A stretch of 64,000 nucleotides of DNA from Terana coerulea (GCA_024811115.1 JAKOGH010000005.1:1-64000); one strand, 5' to 3'; shown: positions 1-10,711, counted from the stretch's first letter. Program-made: numbers and translations. The notes: generated by a model not told the origin, from the letters alone.

Positions 1-284
1 TGTAGAAGTGCAGCGCATACAGCGGCGTACACTCAGAGGCCTAGAGGAAGCTAGGATGGTTACTCACCTGTAGGTTGGTTGATACACACGTTAGTGGGTT
101 GAGAGTTGTAAGAGTCTTATTAGAGTATGGCGCAGAGGGCTGCCTTATATACAATACTGGGTGGCTGTACTACAAACAGACACAAATATACCAGGACAAT
201 AGACAATAGGCATCGTCATGGTGGAACCTGGTAGAACAATAGAGAAGATGTGAGCAGAGCGCTTACGGTCTATCTGACTCAACA
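1..284 (-). repeat. 3' LTR of the copia element (left copy)
   Basis: This copy matches 6186-6476 along its length. It lacks a few bases present in the other copy near position 37 and elsewhere and has several substitutions. The first base of the window coincides with the terminal base of the LTR, as judged from the right copy, where the same sequence follows the primer-binding site. Confidence 0.93.
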
Positions 285-296
285 CTCCTCCTAACC
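285..296 (-). other. Polypurine tract of the copia element
   Basis: Immediately upstream of the 3' LTR on the minus strand is the purine-rich stretch TTAGGAGGAG, in the position where plus-strand DNA synthesis is primed in LTR elements. Confidence 0.6.
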
Positions 297-331
297 TAGC
301 ACGGCGTACTGCCTGCGCTGGTTTAGTCGCG

Positions 332-661
332 CTAGTTAGCAGCGATGCGAAGTCCGAGCATTGGTCGGAACTTCTCAATCTTGACCCTGCCCAGATTCTT
401 GGTAAAGATATCTGCGGGATTGTCAACGCCAGGTACGAAGAGTACTTCGACGTGGCCAGCTTCGACGACATCGCGAATGTAGTGGTAGCGAATGTCGATG
501 TGCTTAGTGCGCTTTTCAGTAACGGGATTTTCCGAGACGAATAGAGCGCCCTGGTTGTCGCTGCAGATGGGTACTTTCGAAGTTGTAACCGAGTTCAGAG
601 AGGATATTTCGAATCCACATGACTTCTCGGGAGCAGTCGCTGAGTGCCATGTATTCGGCAT
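332..661 (-). pseudogene. RNase H domain and end of Pol
   Basis: The open stretch carries SDNQGALFVSENPVTEKRTK followed by HIDIRYHYIRDVV and ADIFTKNLGR. These are the conserved copia RNase H motifs, with the Asp of SDNQ as a catalytic acid and the terminal ADIFTK block. The frame ends at 332, about 50 bp before the polypurine tract, as expected for the end of pol. Confidence 0.88.
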
Positions 662-999
662 CTTTAGTCGACGTTGCTACAGACTTCGTGCGAAAGAGCT
701 TCAGTTAAAGGCTCCTCCTGCAAGCATTAGCAGGAAGCCAGTCTGAGAGCGGCGGTTGGAAGCAGCCGCCCGATCTGCATCGGTGTACGCCACCAAGCCT
801 AACCGGAAGAGCCGTCATCTCGAGGTGTAGTTACGAGTGCCTGACAGGTAGCGGCAGATGTCACGAAGCGCTCTGTTCAGGTGGTCTTCGACGGGTTCGC
901 ACTGAAACTGTCGCGAGCTTTGTGACAGCGTCGCAATGTCCGTCGTGTACCGAGCATGATATAAAGTGAGCCTATCGCAATTTGGAAACGGCTCTGGCG

Positions 1000-1810
1000 A
1001 GCTTTGTTTAGCTCTCCTTCATTTGGTTGAGGGATATAACCCTCGGGAAGCGGAGTCTTTGCCATTTTGGCATTGGTCTGGCGCAGCGTTCGAGTACCTT
1101 GTCGAGGTAGGTGCATTGATCAATCGCGATCTTGTCGCCAACTTCGTTGTATCGCGTATGCGCGAGAAACTCCTTTACGTCGCCCATATCGCGACACTCC
1201 ATACGTTGCATGAAGGACTCCTTTTCTTGGAGTACTTTTGCCTTGCTATACGTCCGTGAATATAGCGTCGTCAACATAGACTACGGCGATGACCATGTCG
1301 TTGCCTGTGCCTTTGACGTATACGCCAGCATCGGACTTCAGTCTTTTGAAGCCGAGCTCAGCCATAGACTTGCTAAGGGCTTTCAGCAGGACAGTCCTGC
1401 CTGCTTAAGCCGTAAAGGGCGCGACGGAACGGCACCATGTGCTTTTTTTGAGCAGGAAAGCCATCGGGTTGTTCGTGTAGATCTCCTCATCCAACAGTCC
1501 ATACGAATATGCGTTGCGCACATCGAGGCCAGTAAGAAAGAAGCCTTCGAGTGCAGCAAGGGCAAGTCACGAATCTAACGGTTTCAAACCGTGCGACTGG
1601 AGAAAGATTTTGTCATAGTCGATTCCTCAATTTGAGGAGAAGCCAGCGAGCTACAAGTCGCGCTTTCTTTCGACCATCTGATTTCTCATCAAAAACCCAT
1701 CGGTTACTTAATGACAGCGTTTGCCTTTCGGCCGCGGGGCGAGTTCGAAACGCGCTCTTTTGCTTAATGCATCGAGCTCGTCTTTGCATGCAGCACGCCA
1801 TTCTACCTGC
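1000..1810 (-). pseudogene. Reverse transcriptase remnant (copia type)
   Basis: The start of the domain is visible at about 1700 as RWVFDEKSDGRKKARLVAR. The catalytic box reads YVDD at 1278-1267, preceded by VIAVV. Downstream DMGDVKEFLAHTRYNEVGDK matches the end of copia RT. The pieces are in different frames, so no functional enzyme is encoded. Confidence 0.85.
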
Positions 1811-2349
1811 TGTTTTGCAGGCAGGCGGTTTATGTCGCGTAAAGTCCAGTCTCGGACTGAAGACTTTGTTGCGTCGGAGATCGACTGCTTGGGCGAAGCA
1901 AATAATTGTAGAAATTTACTCCCACCTTAAGAGCACAGTCGTGCCAGTACGTCATCTGACACTGGGCTTTCGCTTCCAGTGTGCCAGAGTGGGCTTCAGT
2001 GATATCCGGAGCAGGGTTCGAGCTGTTCGGATGTAGAAGCTAGCAGGGCGTGTAGGGCGGGGACAACTGTCGGGGCTGCTTGCTAGACTGACCGCGGCCT
2101 TGACAGCTAACCTTGGTGGGCTTGGTCTGGCCAGTCTGCTTTTCCCAACTACGGATACCTCTATCAGCACGCAAAATCCGTGACGGTGCTTGTGACTGGT
2201 CGTACAGCGAGCCTGGATTTTTAACTAGGATCCTTCGTCGCGAGTACTACGCGGCCGGCGAGATAACTGGTAGTGCCAGTACCTGCGGATCTTCTGCGGG
2301 TGGTGTCGCGCCGCTGACGAGGCGGACTCGGGCTACGCCCAACAGGGGC

Positions 2350-3493
2350 TTAGGGGTCGAACCCGTCGTTGACCCGCTTCGGTCTCTTTTTGACGGGAAG
2401 GAGGGTTAGGACGAGTGCAGCTCGCCGTTTAGGCGGTGGCGCATCGTCGTCACTATTGTCTGATCCTGCACCTTGCGAAGACTCACTGTCGTTCGCGTTT
2501 TTGGTGTTTTGCGCCCAGGCAGGAGTCAGGCCGCGCGGGCATTTGCCGTCCAGGGCACTTGGGAAATAAGTTTCACCACTCGACTTGAGTTGAAGCGAAA
2601 CACGACGTTGTTGGGTCCTCATGAAGGTCCGGCCGTGCTCGTTGTGTCCGATGTATGTCATCATTTCGGACTTAGGCTGTAGTTTGTTCTTTCGAACATC
2701 GGCAGGGATAAAGATCCATGCACAGCAGCCGCGGATGTTATCAACGCGTGGTTTTCACCCGTGAGTGCTTCATAAGGCGTAACCCATTTTAATCGTGAAG
2801 CGGGAGTGCGGTTGTAAAGCACTGTTGCGTGCATAACCGCAAATTCCCACCAGCGAAGGAGGGATGCAAGCTGTAAGCGCATAGCCTCAGCTTTGTCCAT
2901 GAGGGTTCGATTGAACCGCTCGAGCGCGTCCATTCTGTTGTGGAGTATGAGGAGCGCTAGTTAGGATTTTAATCCCTTCGTCCTTTAGCATTTGAATGAA
3001 TGCGTTTGATTTATATTCTCCCCTGCATCCGACATCCAGCTTTCGACATTTGCTTTATGCTGGTTTTGAACCATAGCAAGAAAGTTTTTGTCGCTTGGAT
3101 GGCGACGGATTTAGCCTGAGGCAAATAATCCATGCATGCAGCGTATAATCATCGACAAAGGTGATGATATACTTATATCGGTGATATGAATCAGCGGGAA
3201 TTCTTTCAAGTCACTGTGAATGAGCTCAAAGGTCGCGATGCTCGTCGAGGGCGTCGGCGGGAAAGAGCAATTGTGCATCTTCCTTGTCGCGCAGCCGGAG
3301 CAGGGTGAGTCCGACTTGTTATAGTCGAAATCTGGGCATTCCGTCGTTGCTGACGGAAGTTGGCGTAGGATCCAGCTCGAGAGGGATGTCCAAAACATCT
3401 GTGCATTATTTCGTGCGAGACTAGTGCAAGGCCGTCTCGGTCAGTGTCTAAATAGTACACTGTTGCATTTGGGTAAAGCGGCGCGAATTGCAA
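2350..3493 (-). pseudogene. Integrase region of the copia element
   Basis: In order on the minus strand: a pre-integrase HRCFGHPS segment (about 3400), a CSGC pair, FELIHSDLKEFP marking the start of the integrase core (about 3240), MDALERFNRTLMDKAEAMR near 2930-2880, and the integrase C-terminal motif TYIGHNEHGRTFM near 2655. The pieces lie in at least three frames. The order and motifs are those of copia integrases. Confidence 0.85.
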
Positions 3494-3646
3494 TAATTCC
3501 TGGCGATTATTACCGTCCAGGGATTTTCAGAGTGATTGCGTCACCCTCAATTAACCAGTTCTGTCGTAGCAGCTGGCCGAAGAGATTAGATTCATGTCTT
3601 TTGTGAAGGCATGAGTCGAACATTTTTCAGTAAGACTTTAATCGTT

Positions 3647-3910
3647 CTACTTGTTGGCGCTAGGACGGTAGTTGATGGCGGAGCCACCTTCCTCAGAGAT
3701 AGTTACATGCCCATTAGCCGTTTGAGCGACAATTGGGTCAATGTTGCGCAAGTTGCGCAATAAACTTCTTTGACCAGTGAAGTGGAAAGACGCTCCTGAG
3801 TCGAGCAGCCAGTCACTTGATTTTGCAAGGTTTTTCCTTTGCAGCTCTGACAGCGTTAAATAACTTATTGTGCACACATCGGTCTGGTAATTGAAGGAAT
3901 CCAGCTCCAT
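3647..3910 (-). pseudogene. Retroviral-type aspartic protease remnant
   Basis: The frame contains SSDWLLDSGASFHFTG, the copia protease active-site context with catalytic Asp in DSGA. It ends in a stop a few dozen residues later, and integrase sequence resumes downstream in other frames, so the polyprotein is interrupted. Confidence 0.85.
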
Positions 3911-4015
3911 TCAATACAGTAGCATACATGTGGTATCTACTGCTTAGTTCAGCCCGCCCGAGACACTGCGCAATCAGCTGCAAGGTTTAGGTTAGTGTGG
4001 TGCACGAGTGCAGAG

Positions 4016-4800
4016 TTAGAGGACGTACTCGAAGTACGCGTCGATGATGTCCTGGTGGATCTCTCGATCGTCCATCAGGCATCCGGCCGAACTGGTCGTC
4101 GGCGTCGCTGTCGTTGTCCTCGTTCCGAGGGACACGGCGTCACCGATGTCAGGGTAGTCGCGGGCGTCGAAGCCGTCCTCCCTGTCGAGCGACATTTGCA
4201 TGTCGACCTCGTCAGACCAGATGATCGGCGAGGATTCGCGCGAGCTGCGCTTGGCGGGGCGAGAGGAGCTGCCCTCGACGAACTCTGGCTCAGCAAACTT
4301 GCGTTTGAGAGCTGACGTTGTTCCGAGTCGATACGGGCGTCGAGCTCGGCGATGCGAGCATCGAGCATGCGCTCGGCGTAGTCGAGGTCGGCCTGCTTAG
4401 CGCTGACGAGCCTTCTCGCGGCCTCATCTTCGGCTGCGGTGGCAGCGAACTCGCTCTCCTGGGCGGTAGCCAGCTTGACAAGCTGGTGTCGCTCCCATCG
4501 GGGCGTGCCCGCGGCGCTTCGGTCGAGGGTCGAGCCCTTGTTCGAGCGCGTTCTTGTCCGCGATCCACTGCTTGCGAGCAAGCTTGCGGAGCTCTGCGGC
4601 CTCGCGAAGCTGGGCCTTATGCAGAGTTTGGTACTCGTCATCCTCGTCGAGGATTGCTAACAATTTAGTTAGCATGGGGAGATCGTTAAGAGTGAACTCC
4701 TGTTGGAATTCTAACTCACGGACAGAGTTCAGCAGATTGCGGTGCTCGATATCCCGCATGGCGTCGGCAGCGGTGAGCGTTGTGCTCGTTGGCGTCGATA
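4016..4800 (-). pseudogene. Coiled-coil segment between Gag and protease, origin unclear
   Basis: Minus-strand frames here join into a highly charged, Ala/Glu/Leu-rich helical stretch. It includes RELEFQQEFTLNDLPMLTKL in one frame and LDYAERMLDARIAELDARI in another, then an acidic tail ending ...DAYFEYVL before a stop at about 4016. Fragments lie in different frames, so at least two frame breaks are needed. The composition is unlike Gag nucleocapsid or protease and the segment ends in its own stop. It could be a C-terminal Gag extension, a separate small protein of the element, or captured host sequence. I do not recognise a family. Confidence 0.5.
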
Positions 4801-4809
4801 ACCTCCTCG

Positions 4810-5952
4810 AAGGTCCGGGATGCGCTCACGGGACCCGACGACTCCAAGCTTCTCAGCAAGGGATAGTGCCTTGCGGAAGCGGGGGAACTAGTTGCTGTTG
4901 CCGAGCCAAAGCTCGCACTCTCCTTCGATGCGAGACTGAATTTCTTCGGCCTCGGACTTTGGGGAAGCGGCATGTCGGGGTGAAGTCGTTCACCACCGGG
5001 ATGACCGAGCGGCGATGTAGGAGTGACCGTGGTCGGCATCCTTGCCCTTGCCCTTGCCCGGCGCACTTGCCGCGCTGGGTCTTCTTCCCTTGCCGTTGCC
5101 GGCACCGTCCTGCTGCTGCTGCTGCTGCCCTTGCGGGCGCTGCTGCTGCTTGAACTGAGGATCCTTCCCTTGTTTTTGACAGCGGTGGCAGCTTGGCAGA
5201 CTCGGTCTGCTTGCGCTGTCCACCGGAAAGCTTCCGCTGCTCCCATGCAGCGATGAGCTGCTGCCCGTACTGCTTGGGATCGGGGCTTCCAGCAGGACGG
5301 GGATGTGTCTACCATTTTCTGGTTCAGAGTGGTGACAGTGGCGACGTGCTTACCATACGCTGGTGTCTTGAAATGAGGAGCATCAGATGTAGGTACGTGT
5401 CTACTTCCACATGGGCCACATTCAGGCGGTCGATGTGGGATTGGATCTTGGCGATCATGGGTGCTGGGGACTGATCATCAGGGATGCGAGTCTGCGGGAG
5501 GCCCCTGAAGTCGGTGTAGGCCGTGCACTCCAGGGTGTTCTGGGTGTAGGTGGTCTGCAAAGACTCGTACAGGGCTTTGGCTGTCGTCTCGTTCTTCACT
5601 GACTGTCCGTCTGGTATGTCAAGCGAAGGCGGATGAAGCCCATGGCCTGGAGGTCGTCGTTGATCCAGTCGTCAAGCTTGTCGACGGCCCTGGAGTGCTC
5701 GTGCTCGTTGCGGGCACCTCGCCAGAGGCGGGGAGAGCGCAGGGATGGCCGCAGTGTTAGCTGTAGCTGCGACTGCGGCAGCGAAGCGAGAGCTGCCGGG
5801 ATAGTGCGAACTAAAGTCGGTACGTTGGCTGGGTCGTCAAGAGCTGACGAGAGATGCCCTGAGTGCCCAGGAACGACTTCAAGGTGTCGTTCCAGTGCTC
5901 CCCAGTTAGTTCCGTCGAGGACGGAGACAAGCTTCTCGAGAGAGGAAGACAT
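4810..5952 (-). pseudogene. Gag remnant of the copia element
   Basis: The frame opening at 5952 starts MSSSLEKLVSVLDGTNW, the usual copia-type Gag opening with the LDGTNW signature. It passes by a frame change into 5599-5324, which has the helical Gag core (KALYESLQTTYTQNT). It continues through a Gln- and Gly/Lys-rich basic region around 5000-5230 with a CHRC pair. A complete CCHC zinc knuckle is not visible, so the nucleocapsid motif is degenerate or lost. Several frame changes are needed, so no intact Gag is encoded. Confidence 0.75.
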
Positions 5953-6170
5953 TGCTGAGTTCTGTAGGGACAGAACAGTCAGTACGACGTACGACATGGC
6001 TTTAACCAAGGAGGGGCCCTAAGAGGCGCCCTCGTGCCTACTCAGCTTGCCCGGCGCGAGGCGTGCGCTAGGTAGCGCAACCGTCGCGCACGATAGCAGC
6101 AAGTAGGTACAGGCGAGTTTACCAATGAGCTGGTTGTTGCTGCCAGTGACGGCGCAATCAACCGCGTCAT

Positions 6171-6185
6171 CGGGAGCTCATAACC
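6171..6185 (-). other. Primer-binding site matching the initiator-tRNA anticodon arm
   Basis: Directly inside the 5' LTR the minus strand reads GGTTATGAGCTCCCG. Its first ten bases are complementary to the anticodon-arm sequence GCTCATAACC of eukaryotic initiator methionine tRNA, not to a tRNA 3' end. Drosophila copia and relatives use such a half-tRNA primer cleaved in the anticodon loop, so priming by an internal tRNA-iMet fragment is inferred here. The match is seen; the mechanism comes from the family. Confidence 0.75.
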
Positions 6186-6476
6186 TGTAGAAGTGCAGCG
6201 CATACAGCGGCGTACACTCCTACCGAGGCCTAGAGGAAGCTAGGATGGTTACTCACCTGTAGGCTGGTTGGTTAACACGTAAGTGGGTTGAGAGTTGTAA
6301 GAGTCTTATTAGAGTATGGCGCAGAGGGCTGCCTTATATACAATACTGGGTGGCTGTACTACAAACAGACACAAATAGATACCAGGACAATAGACAATAG
6401 GTATCGTCATGGTGGAACCTGGTAGAACAATAGAGAAGATGTGAGCAGAGCGCTACGGCGTCTATCTGACTCAACA
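6186..6476 (-). repeat. 5' LTR of the copia element (right copy)
   Basis: In element orientation it begins TGTTGAGTC at 6476 and ends in CTTCTACA at 6186. A TATATAC-like motif lies about 150 bp inside and could serve the element promoter. It abuts the primer-binding site at 6185 and, on the other side, interrupts a minus-strand reading frame. Confidence 0.93.
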
Positions 6477-6658
6477 ATCGGGGTCTGTTCCACGTCGGTC
6501 CTGGCGAAGTCGCACCCGACTAGCAAGAGAGGATTGGTGCCATACATGCGCATGAAGACATTCATCCCAGACTCGTTTGCAATTGCCAGAACGGAAGCCT
6601 TCAGGTCTGGTATATCCATCCTCGCCATTGGATCTGGTTCGGGAGCGAGGTTGAACAT
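6477..6658 (-). pseudogene. 5' fragment of an unidentified gene cut by the copia element
   Basis: A minus-strand frame starts ATG at 6658 and runs open for 60 codons (MFNLAPEPDPMARMDIPDLK... to ...RTDVEQTPI) straight to the LTR edge at 6477. A TATA-like CTATATAAAT on the opposite strand of 6797-6806 lies about 140 bp upstream of the ATG. Composition is protein-like but I recognise no family. The rest of the gene would lie left of the element, outside the window. Inference: the retroelement split a once-active gene. Confidence 0.4.
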
Positions 6659-7543
6659 CGGCGGGTCGAGTAAATGGATTTTTCTCTGGATACGACAAGA
6701 GTAATTCGGCCGGCGCTATGTGATGTTGTCGCATTCGGCGATACAGCGAAGCAAGGAGGGAGGGGGAGGGGAGGATGAAGCGGTCGAGCTGAGGTCCTAT
6801 ATAAATGATGGTGGTTTCGAGCGACAATGCGGTTGGGAAGAGCCGTTGTTCTCAAGGTTGTTCTTTCCAATCATCCTCAGGCCACGAGGAAGAGCGTCTA
6901 TCAGAAATGCCACAATGGCCACCACAGTGATGCCATCACAATACCCTGTGATCCGACTCGTCTGACTCTGAGTGAGTCAATGGCACTTGAGCTGCGACCG
7001 AACCATGGCTAGAACCGTACAAACCTCCTGGAAACTGATATTCGTGCTTACGGTAAGTTTCGAACCTAGCATCTGATCATCTGAAACCACCAACATTAAC
7101 ATGTAGTTTACTGTCACGACTCGGAACACAAGTGGGCAAATATTCCAAGCCCGTGGCAGCCAGCGTTTTATGATGCAAGGCGAAAGCTGACCCTCGCAGG
7201 CCTTTCTTTTTGTATCGACAGCAATTCGGTGAGCACGGTTTCCCTGTATCAAATTCTTGGTCACTGATATCGTGTGCGCTCAGTCCTGAGGTGGCCCGCT
7301 GCAGTCTGCGCTGCCCCCCAAAATGTGGCCTTCTGTGGATAAACAATGCAGCGACTTGCGTTTGTTCATTTGATATCGCTTCTTCCAGGGGCTCGTCGGC
7401 ATTGTTCATGCTGGTGGCCCATCATGGACAGCCACTGCGGCCTTAGCGTCATGATAGTCACGGGGACAGATGCACGATATTATAAGTACGTGTGTGCTAG
7501 ACACGAGGTCTCATCTCTTCCTTCAACCCCCTGTTACCGCGCG
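6659..7543. other. No gene resolved
   Basis: Only short overlapping open frames with no protein-like signal and no convincing splice structure. It includes the upstream region of the interrupted gene. Confidence 0.5.
6797..6806 (-). promoter_or_regulatory. TATA-like box upstream of the interrupted gene
   Basis: ATTTATATAG on the minus strand lies about 140 bp upstream of the ATG at 6658. Confidence 0.3.
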
Positions 7544-7546
7544 AAT

Positions 7547-8667
7547 GGCTGCGCAACAGCCCTCTACGATTCTCGAATGGGCCATGTCATACCAGGCTCC
7601 TGACTTTTGGCCCATTCGTCCGCCACCAGACATCAAGTTATAGGCGACCAAGGTGAGTTAAAATTCCACGTCGCTGCTTATCTCCTGAACACTGATATGG
7701 CAGAGATCACTCAATTTGAAAAATACGGTGAACGAGAATAGCTATCCGATCAAGAACGTTCGTCTTATCTACCGTTGGAACATTACACCCGGCGGAGACG
7801 CAACCCTCACGACGCAGTTTTCAATACACCGTATGACTGCCAAGCCTTGGCAACGCTGCTTGCTGCACAGCGAGCCCAAGTTGTACATGTTCAAGGGGTG
7901 GTGCCTATGCCCGCGCCAGCTCCTCCCCAACCACCGCCGGCACAACCTCCCGTCGGACAGGCGCAAGTCCTCTCTGGTCCCGCTCTGCCTGCTGCTCCAG
8001 TACAGGGGCCTCAGCTCCCGACCCCGTCCGCATGGCAGAGAAGATAGTGGCACTTCTTGAACCGCTCAGACCTCAGGTCAACGACACCGCTTCCTGTCCG
8101 TTCTGCCGTGAGAACGGTTTTGGTCAGCAGGCTGGATGCCACCTTTTCAACGACTTGAAGCGTGCTCTGGATTACCTCGGGCTGTACGAAGAGGCGCACC
8201 CACAGTGGTACCCAGCCAGTCACACTTCCCTTCATCACGAAGTTGGCAGCAACAGCTTCCTCTATGGGCAATTCCCTTCCGAGACAGGTGTGTGATTCAA
8301 GAGGAGACACAGCTTGACCTCCCATCTTTCTGCCCCGTGGATATTAAGCCGAGTTATAAGTTTCAGGGGTCATGGCGGGCGCACACCCAAAATTATCTCA
8401 ACTCTGGGTCTGGATTCGCCATTGAATACCGCAAGGTCATTGCACAAGTCTGGCATTGCATGCTTCGCAGCGGCCACGGAAAATTCTGCAGTGCAAGATA
8501 TGGGTATATCATCACTGATGAGGAGGTTGTTTTACTCAGGATGTCTTCTAAGGCTCCTCATACTATGGAGGCCACAGATGGATTCGATGCGACTTGAGAA
8601 CGGTGGAGCAAGGCTCGTGGACTGGAATGAGAGCGCTCCTCTTCATTCACCTCCTGGCATCTCATGA
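7547..8667 (+). pseudogene. Hypothetical fungal protein, possible PD-(D/E)XK-like fold, frame-broken
   Basis: Coding-like pieces in order: MAAQQPSTILEWAMSYQ from 7547, a Pro-rich linker (7770-8045), a CPFCRENGF segment (8032-8290), and a C-terminal block from about 8290 to 8595 with FCPVDIKPSYKF, EYRKVIAQVWHCM and RYGYIITDEEVVLL. The last block resembles a family of hypothetical agaricomycete proteins with a 'DIKPS.K...(R)KV..Q....RYGFI.TD.E' pattern. The D-x-K spacing there is reminiscent of PD-(D/E)XK nucleases, but this is recall, not a search. At least two frame changes without good introns separate the pieces (about 7618 and 8290), so it is a pseudogene or the sequence has errors. Confidence 0.4.
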
Positions 8668-9520
8668 CACTGAATCCGTCATAGATGTGCCATTCACTTG
8701 ATACGCATGTGACCAATAGCTATACTTCATACATGTGATTATGTGACCTGTACAATATTGGTCTTCGAGTTGTAGAAAGAATTTGGATAAGTCGTTGGCA
8801 GCCAATGAAGCCATGATGCAAATGCCTGTGCTGAGACTTGATTGGTGAAGACTCAAAGTTCCTGACACAGGGTTTGGAGAGTGAGAGCATGATATTTTTG
8901 GGAGAGCTATGTCTACCTGCCCAAACACCACATGTGCAGTTCTAGCATGGTCGGGTTGCCATCATCATCTGCGATGCCCCACGATCTCCAAGTCACCTTC
9001 AAGCTTCAAGCTTCGTAGATGAAACATAAACGTAAATGATGAGTTACTAGTAGTGCTACTGACTTACATAGATCGCAAGTAGCATATAGGGTTACGTCGC
9101 AGGTTCACTCTGTTAGTAATACACAGTACAACAATAAAACCAAGGAGTGTAATTTTTCCTAATGACTTTGGCAATCGATGTGACGGCAATACCTGCGTCA
9201 AGGTCAGATTAACGACAGCATGGCCAGTAAACAACTCGTACGAACAGAGATAGCTATACCAAGGCACCAGTGGATTCAAACTGGTCAAAGAAATCCCATG
9301 CCCAGGTTCCATTCCAGAGAGAATAGACCAGCCTATTATCATACACGTCCCAAGCCGCCATGGGCGTTCTGGGCGCGATGCACCAGCATTTCCACTCCTC
9401 AAAATGTTTGGGAGATACGTCAAGACCTAGCCGTAAAAAGGTTGCCAGGGTCGCGGGGGAGGACTTCGAATAGAGTTCTTGGGCAACGATGAGTTCTCGT
9501 AGTGGGTATTTGAGACGTGC
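8668..9520. other. Intergenic, nothing recognised
   Basis: No frame on either strand looks protein-like and no structural RNA or repeat was seen. Confidence 0.5.
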
Positions 9521-10711
9521 TCAATGTTCAACAAAAGTAACCAGTATGTCTTCTGCAATAGAAGGAATTACCAACGATCGCAGGGCAGGCCACGCGATTC
9601 GCCCTTGTGGCGACTCCTCGCCGAGGTCGGCTGCTTGCTGTAAAATCTCCGCAGCGTCCTGACGGAAAAGCACCAATGTTTCAAGAGCGGGAAATGCAAG
9701 GAACGAGGCTGATCCGAGTGTGGCATCGTCAATGTTGTATTGAACACCCCCCCCCCAGAAGATCATCTGCAACCTGCGGACAGTGGGCAGTATGAGACCC
9801 CCTTCTGCAAGCTTTGCGTAAATTGAACCGCCTTCTGATAAGTAGAGTGTCAGCAACGATGGTGCAGCTTGGCAGAGGAAAGATGAGATGCTGATCGGCT
9901 CCTCATGATCGTCGTAAACACCTGCAAGAGCCAGATGGCGAAGTGCGGGCGTTGAAAGCGAAGGTATTGGCGTCGCAGGATCGTCGTAGGAGAACTCAGA
10001 CCTGGAGACAATCAAGGTCACAAGAGTCGTTTCAGTACCGTTGAGGAGCCGCGAGAGCTCGACGACGTCGAGGGAAGTCTGGTCGAGCTTCAGCTCTGTC
10101 AGACTTTTGAAAATGGTAGGGGATGATTGGTATACGTCGGGAATGTTACCTATGCGCAAATGTGTCGGCAGATTTGCTTCGAAAGCGATTTTCTGCCTCG
10201 GTATGATACCCTCTCCAAAGAAGGTGGCATTGAAAAACTCCAGGTTCGGCAGAGATGTGTCGCTTAAACTGCGCAGAAGGTTGTCCATGACTTCGTTGTT
10301 CCGCGCATATATCGTGCAGTGCCTCCATCGATGCGCTTCGACCAACAGGTTCTTCCAGCACGACTTGTAGTAAGGCCAGAAGGTAGTCGTCCATTCGCCG
10401 CTCTGCAAGTGACTATAACACAGGAAGGTAATGGAGAGGGGGCGATCGTCAGATCGTGTGAGGTAAGCCTTGACGGCTTTCGACTCCTGCCGCAGGTGTT
10501 CGGGCGAGATATAAATGCAGCTCCATATCGTGGGCAACGAGAGGGCAAGCCGTCGCCACCAGCGGGAGACCTGGCTGATGGCAACTGGAGAGTCGCCGTT
10601 GTAGAGTCAGCAGTGAGGGAAGTAATGAACGTATGCGATCTCGAGGATGTATCTCGCAACTTCCTCTGGAAGAGTGTACACAGGTGCAAGGGGGTTCACG
10701 TTATGTTTCAT
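9521..10711 (-). pseudogene. F-box / LRR-like protein with an in-frame TGA
   Basis: From ATG at 10711 the frame reads VYTLPEEVARYILEIAY, an F-box start. After a TGA at 10609-10607 it continues without any frame change into SPVAISQVSRWWRRLALSLP, the second half of a basidiomycete F-box. About 340 further codons have periodic Leu-rich segments (LTELKLDQTSL, LRHLALAGVYD, LETLVLFRQD) and end at 9521. F-box proteins are SCF ubiquitin-ligase substrate receptors, and this two-part F-box plus degenerate LRR layout is a large agaricomycete family. The stop sits inside the F-box around codon 35, so as read the protein would lose its SKP1-binding motif. No intron can remove it. Confidence 0.7.

Larger units (their letters stand above)
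1..6476 (-). mobile_element. Decayed Ty1/copia LTR retrotransposon, both LTRs present
   Basis: Two near-identical terminal repeats (1-284 and 6186-6476) flank recognisable gag, protease, integrase, reverse transcriptase and RNase H segments. On the minus strand their order is PR-IN-RT-RH, the copia order (integrase before RT). The element reads right to left, so the right LTR is the 5' LTR. LTRs start TGTTG and end CA in element orientation. The internal coding region is broken into many frames by stops and indels, so no intact polyprotein remains and it is probably non-autonomous. The two LTRs differ by several substitutions and small indels (284 versus 291 bp), so this is not a brand-new insertion. 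The right flank starts ATCGG; the left flank lies outside the window, so the target-site duplication cannot be tested. Confidence 0.95.

Noticed and set aside
4554..5153. Long plus-strand frame of 199 codons within the retroelement
   Set aside because: It is the antisense of the Gag and coiled-coil region; Cys- and Arg-rich low-complexity composition, no motif.
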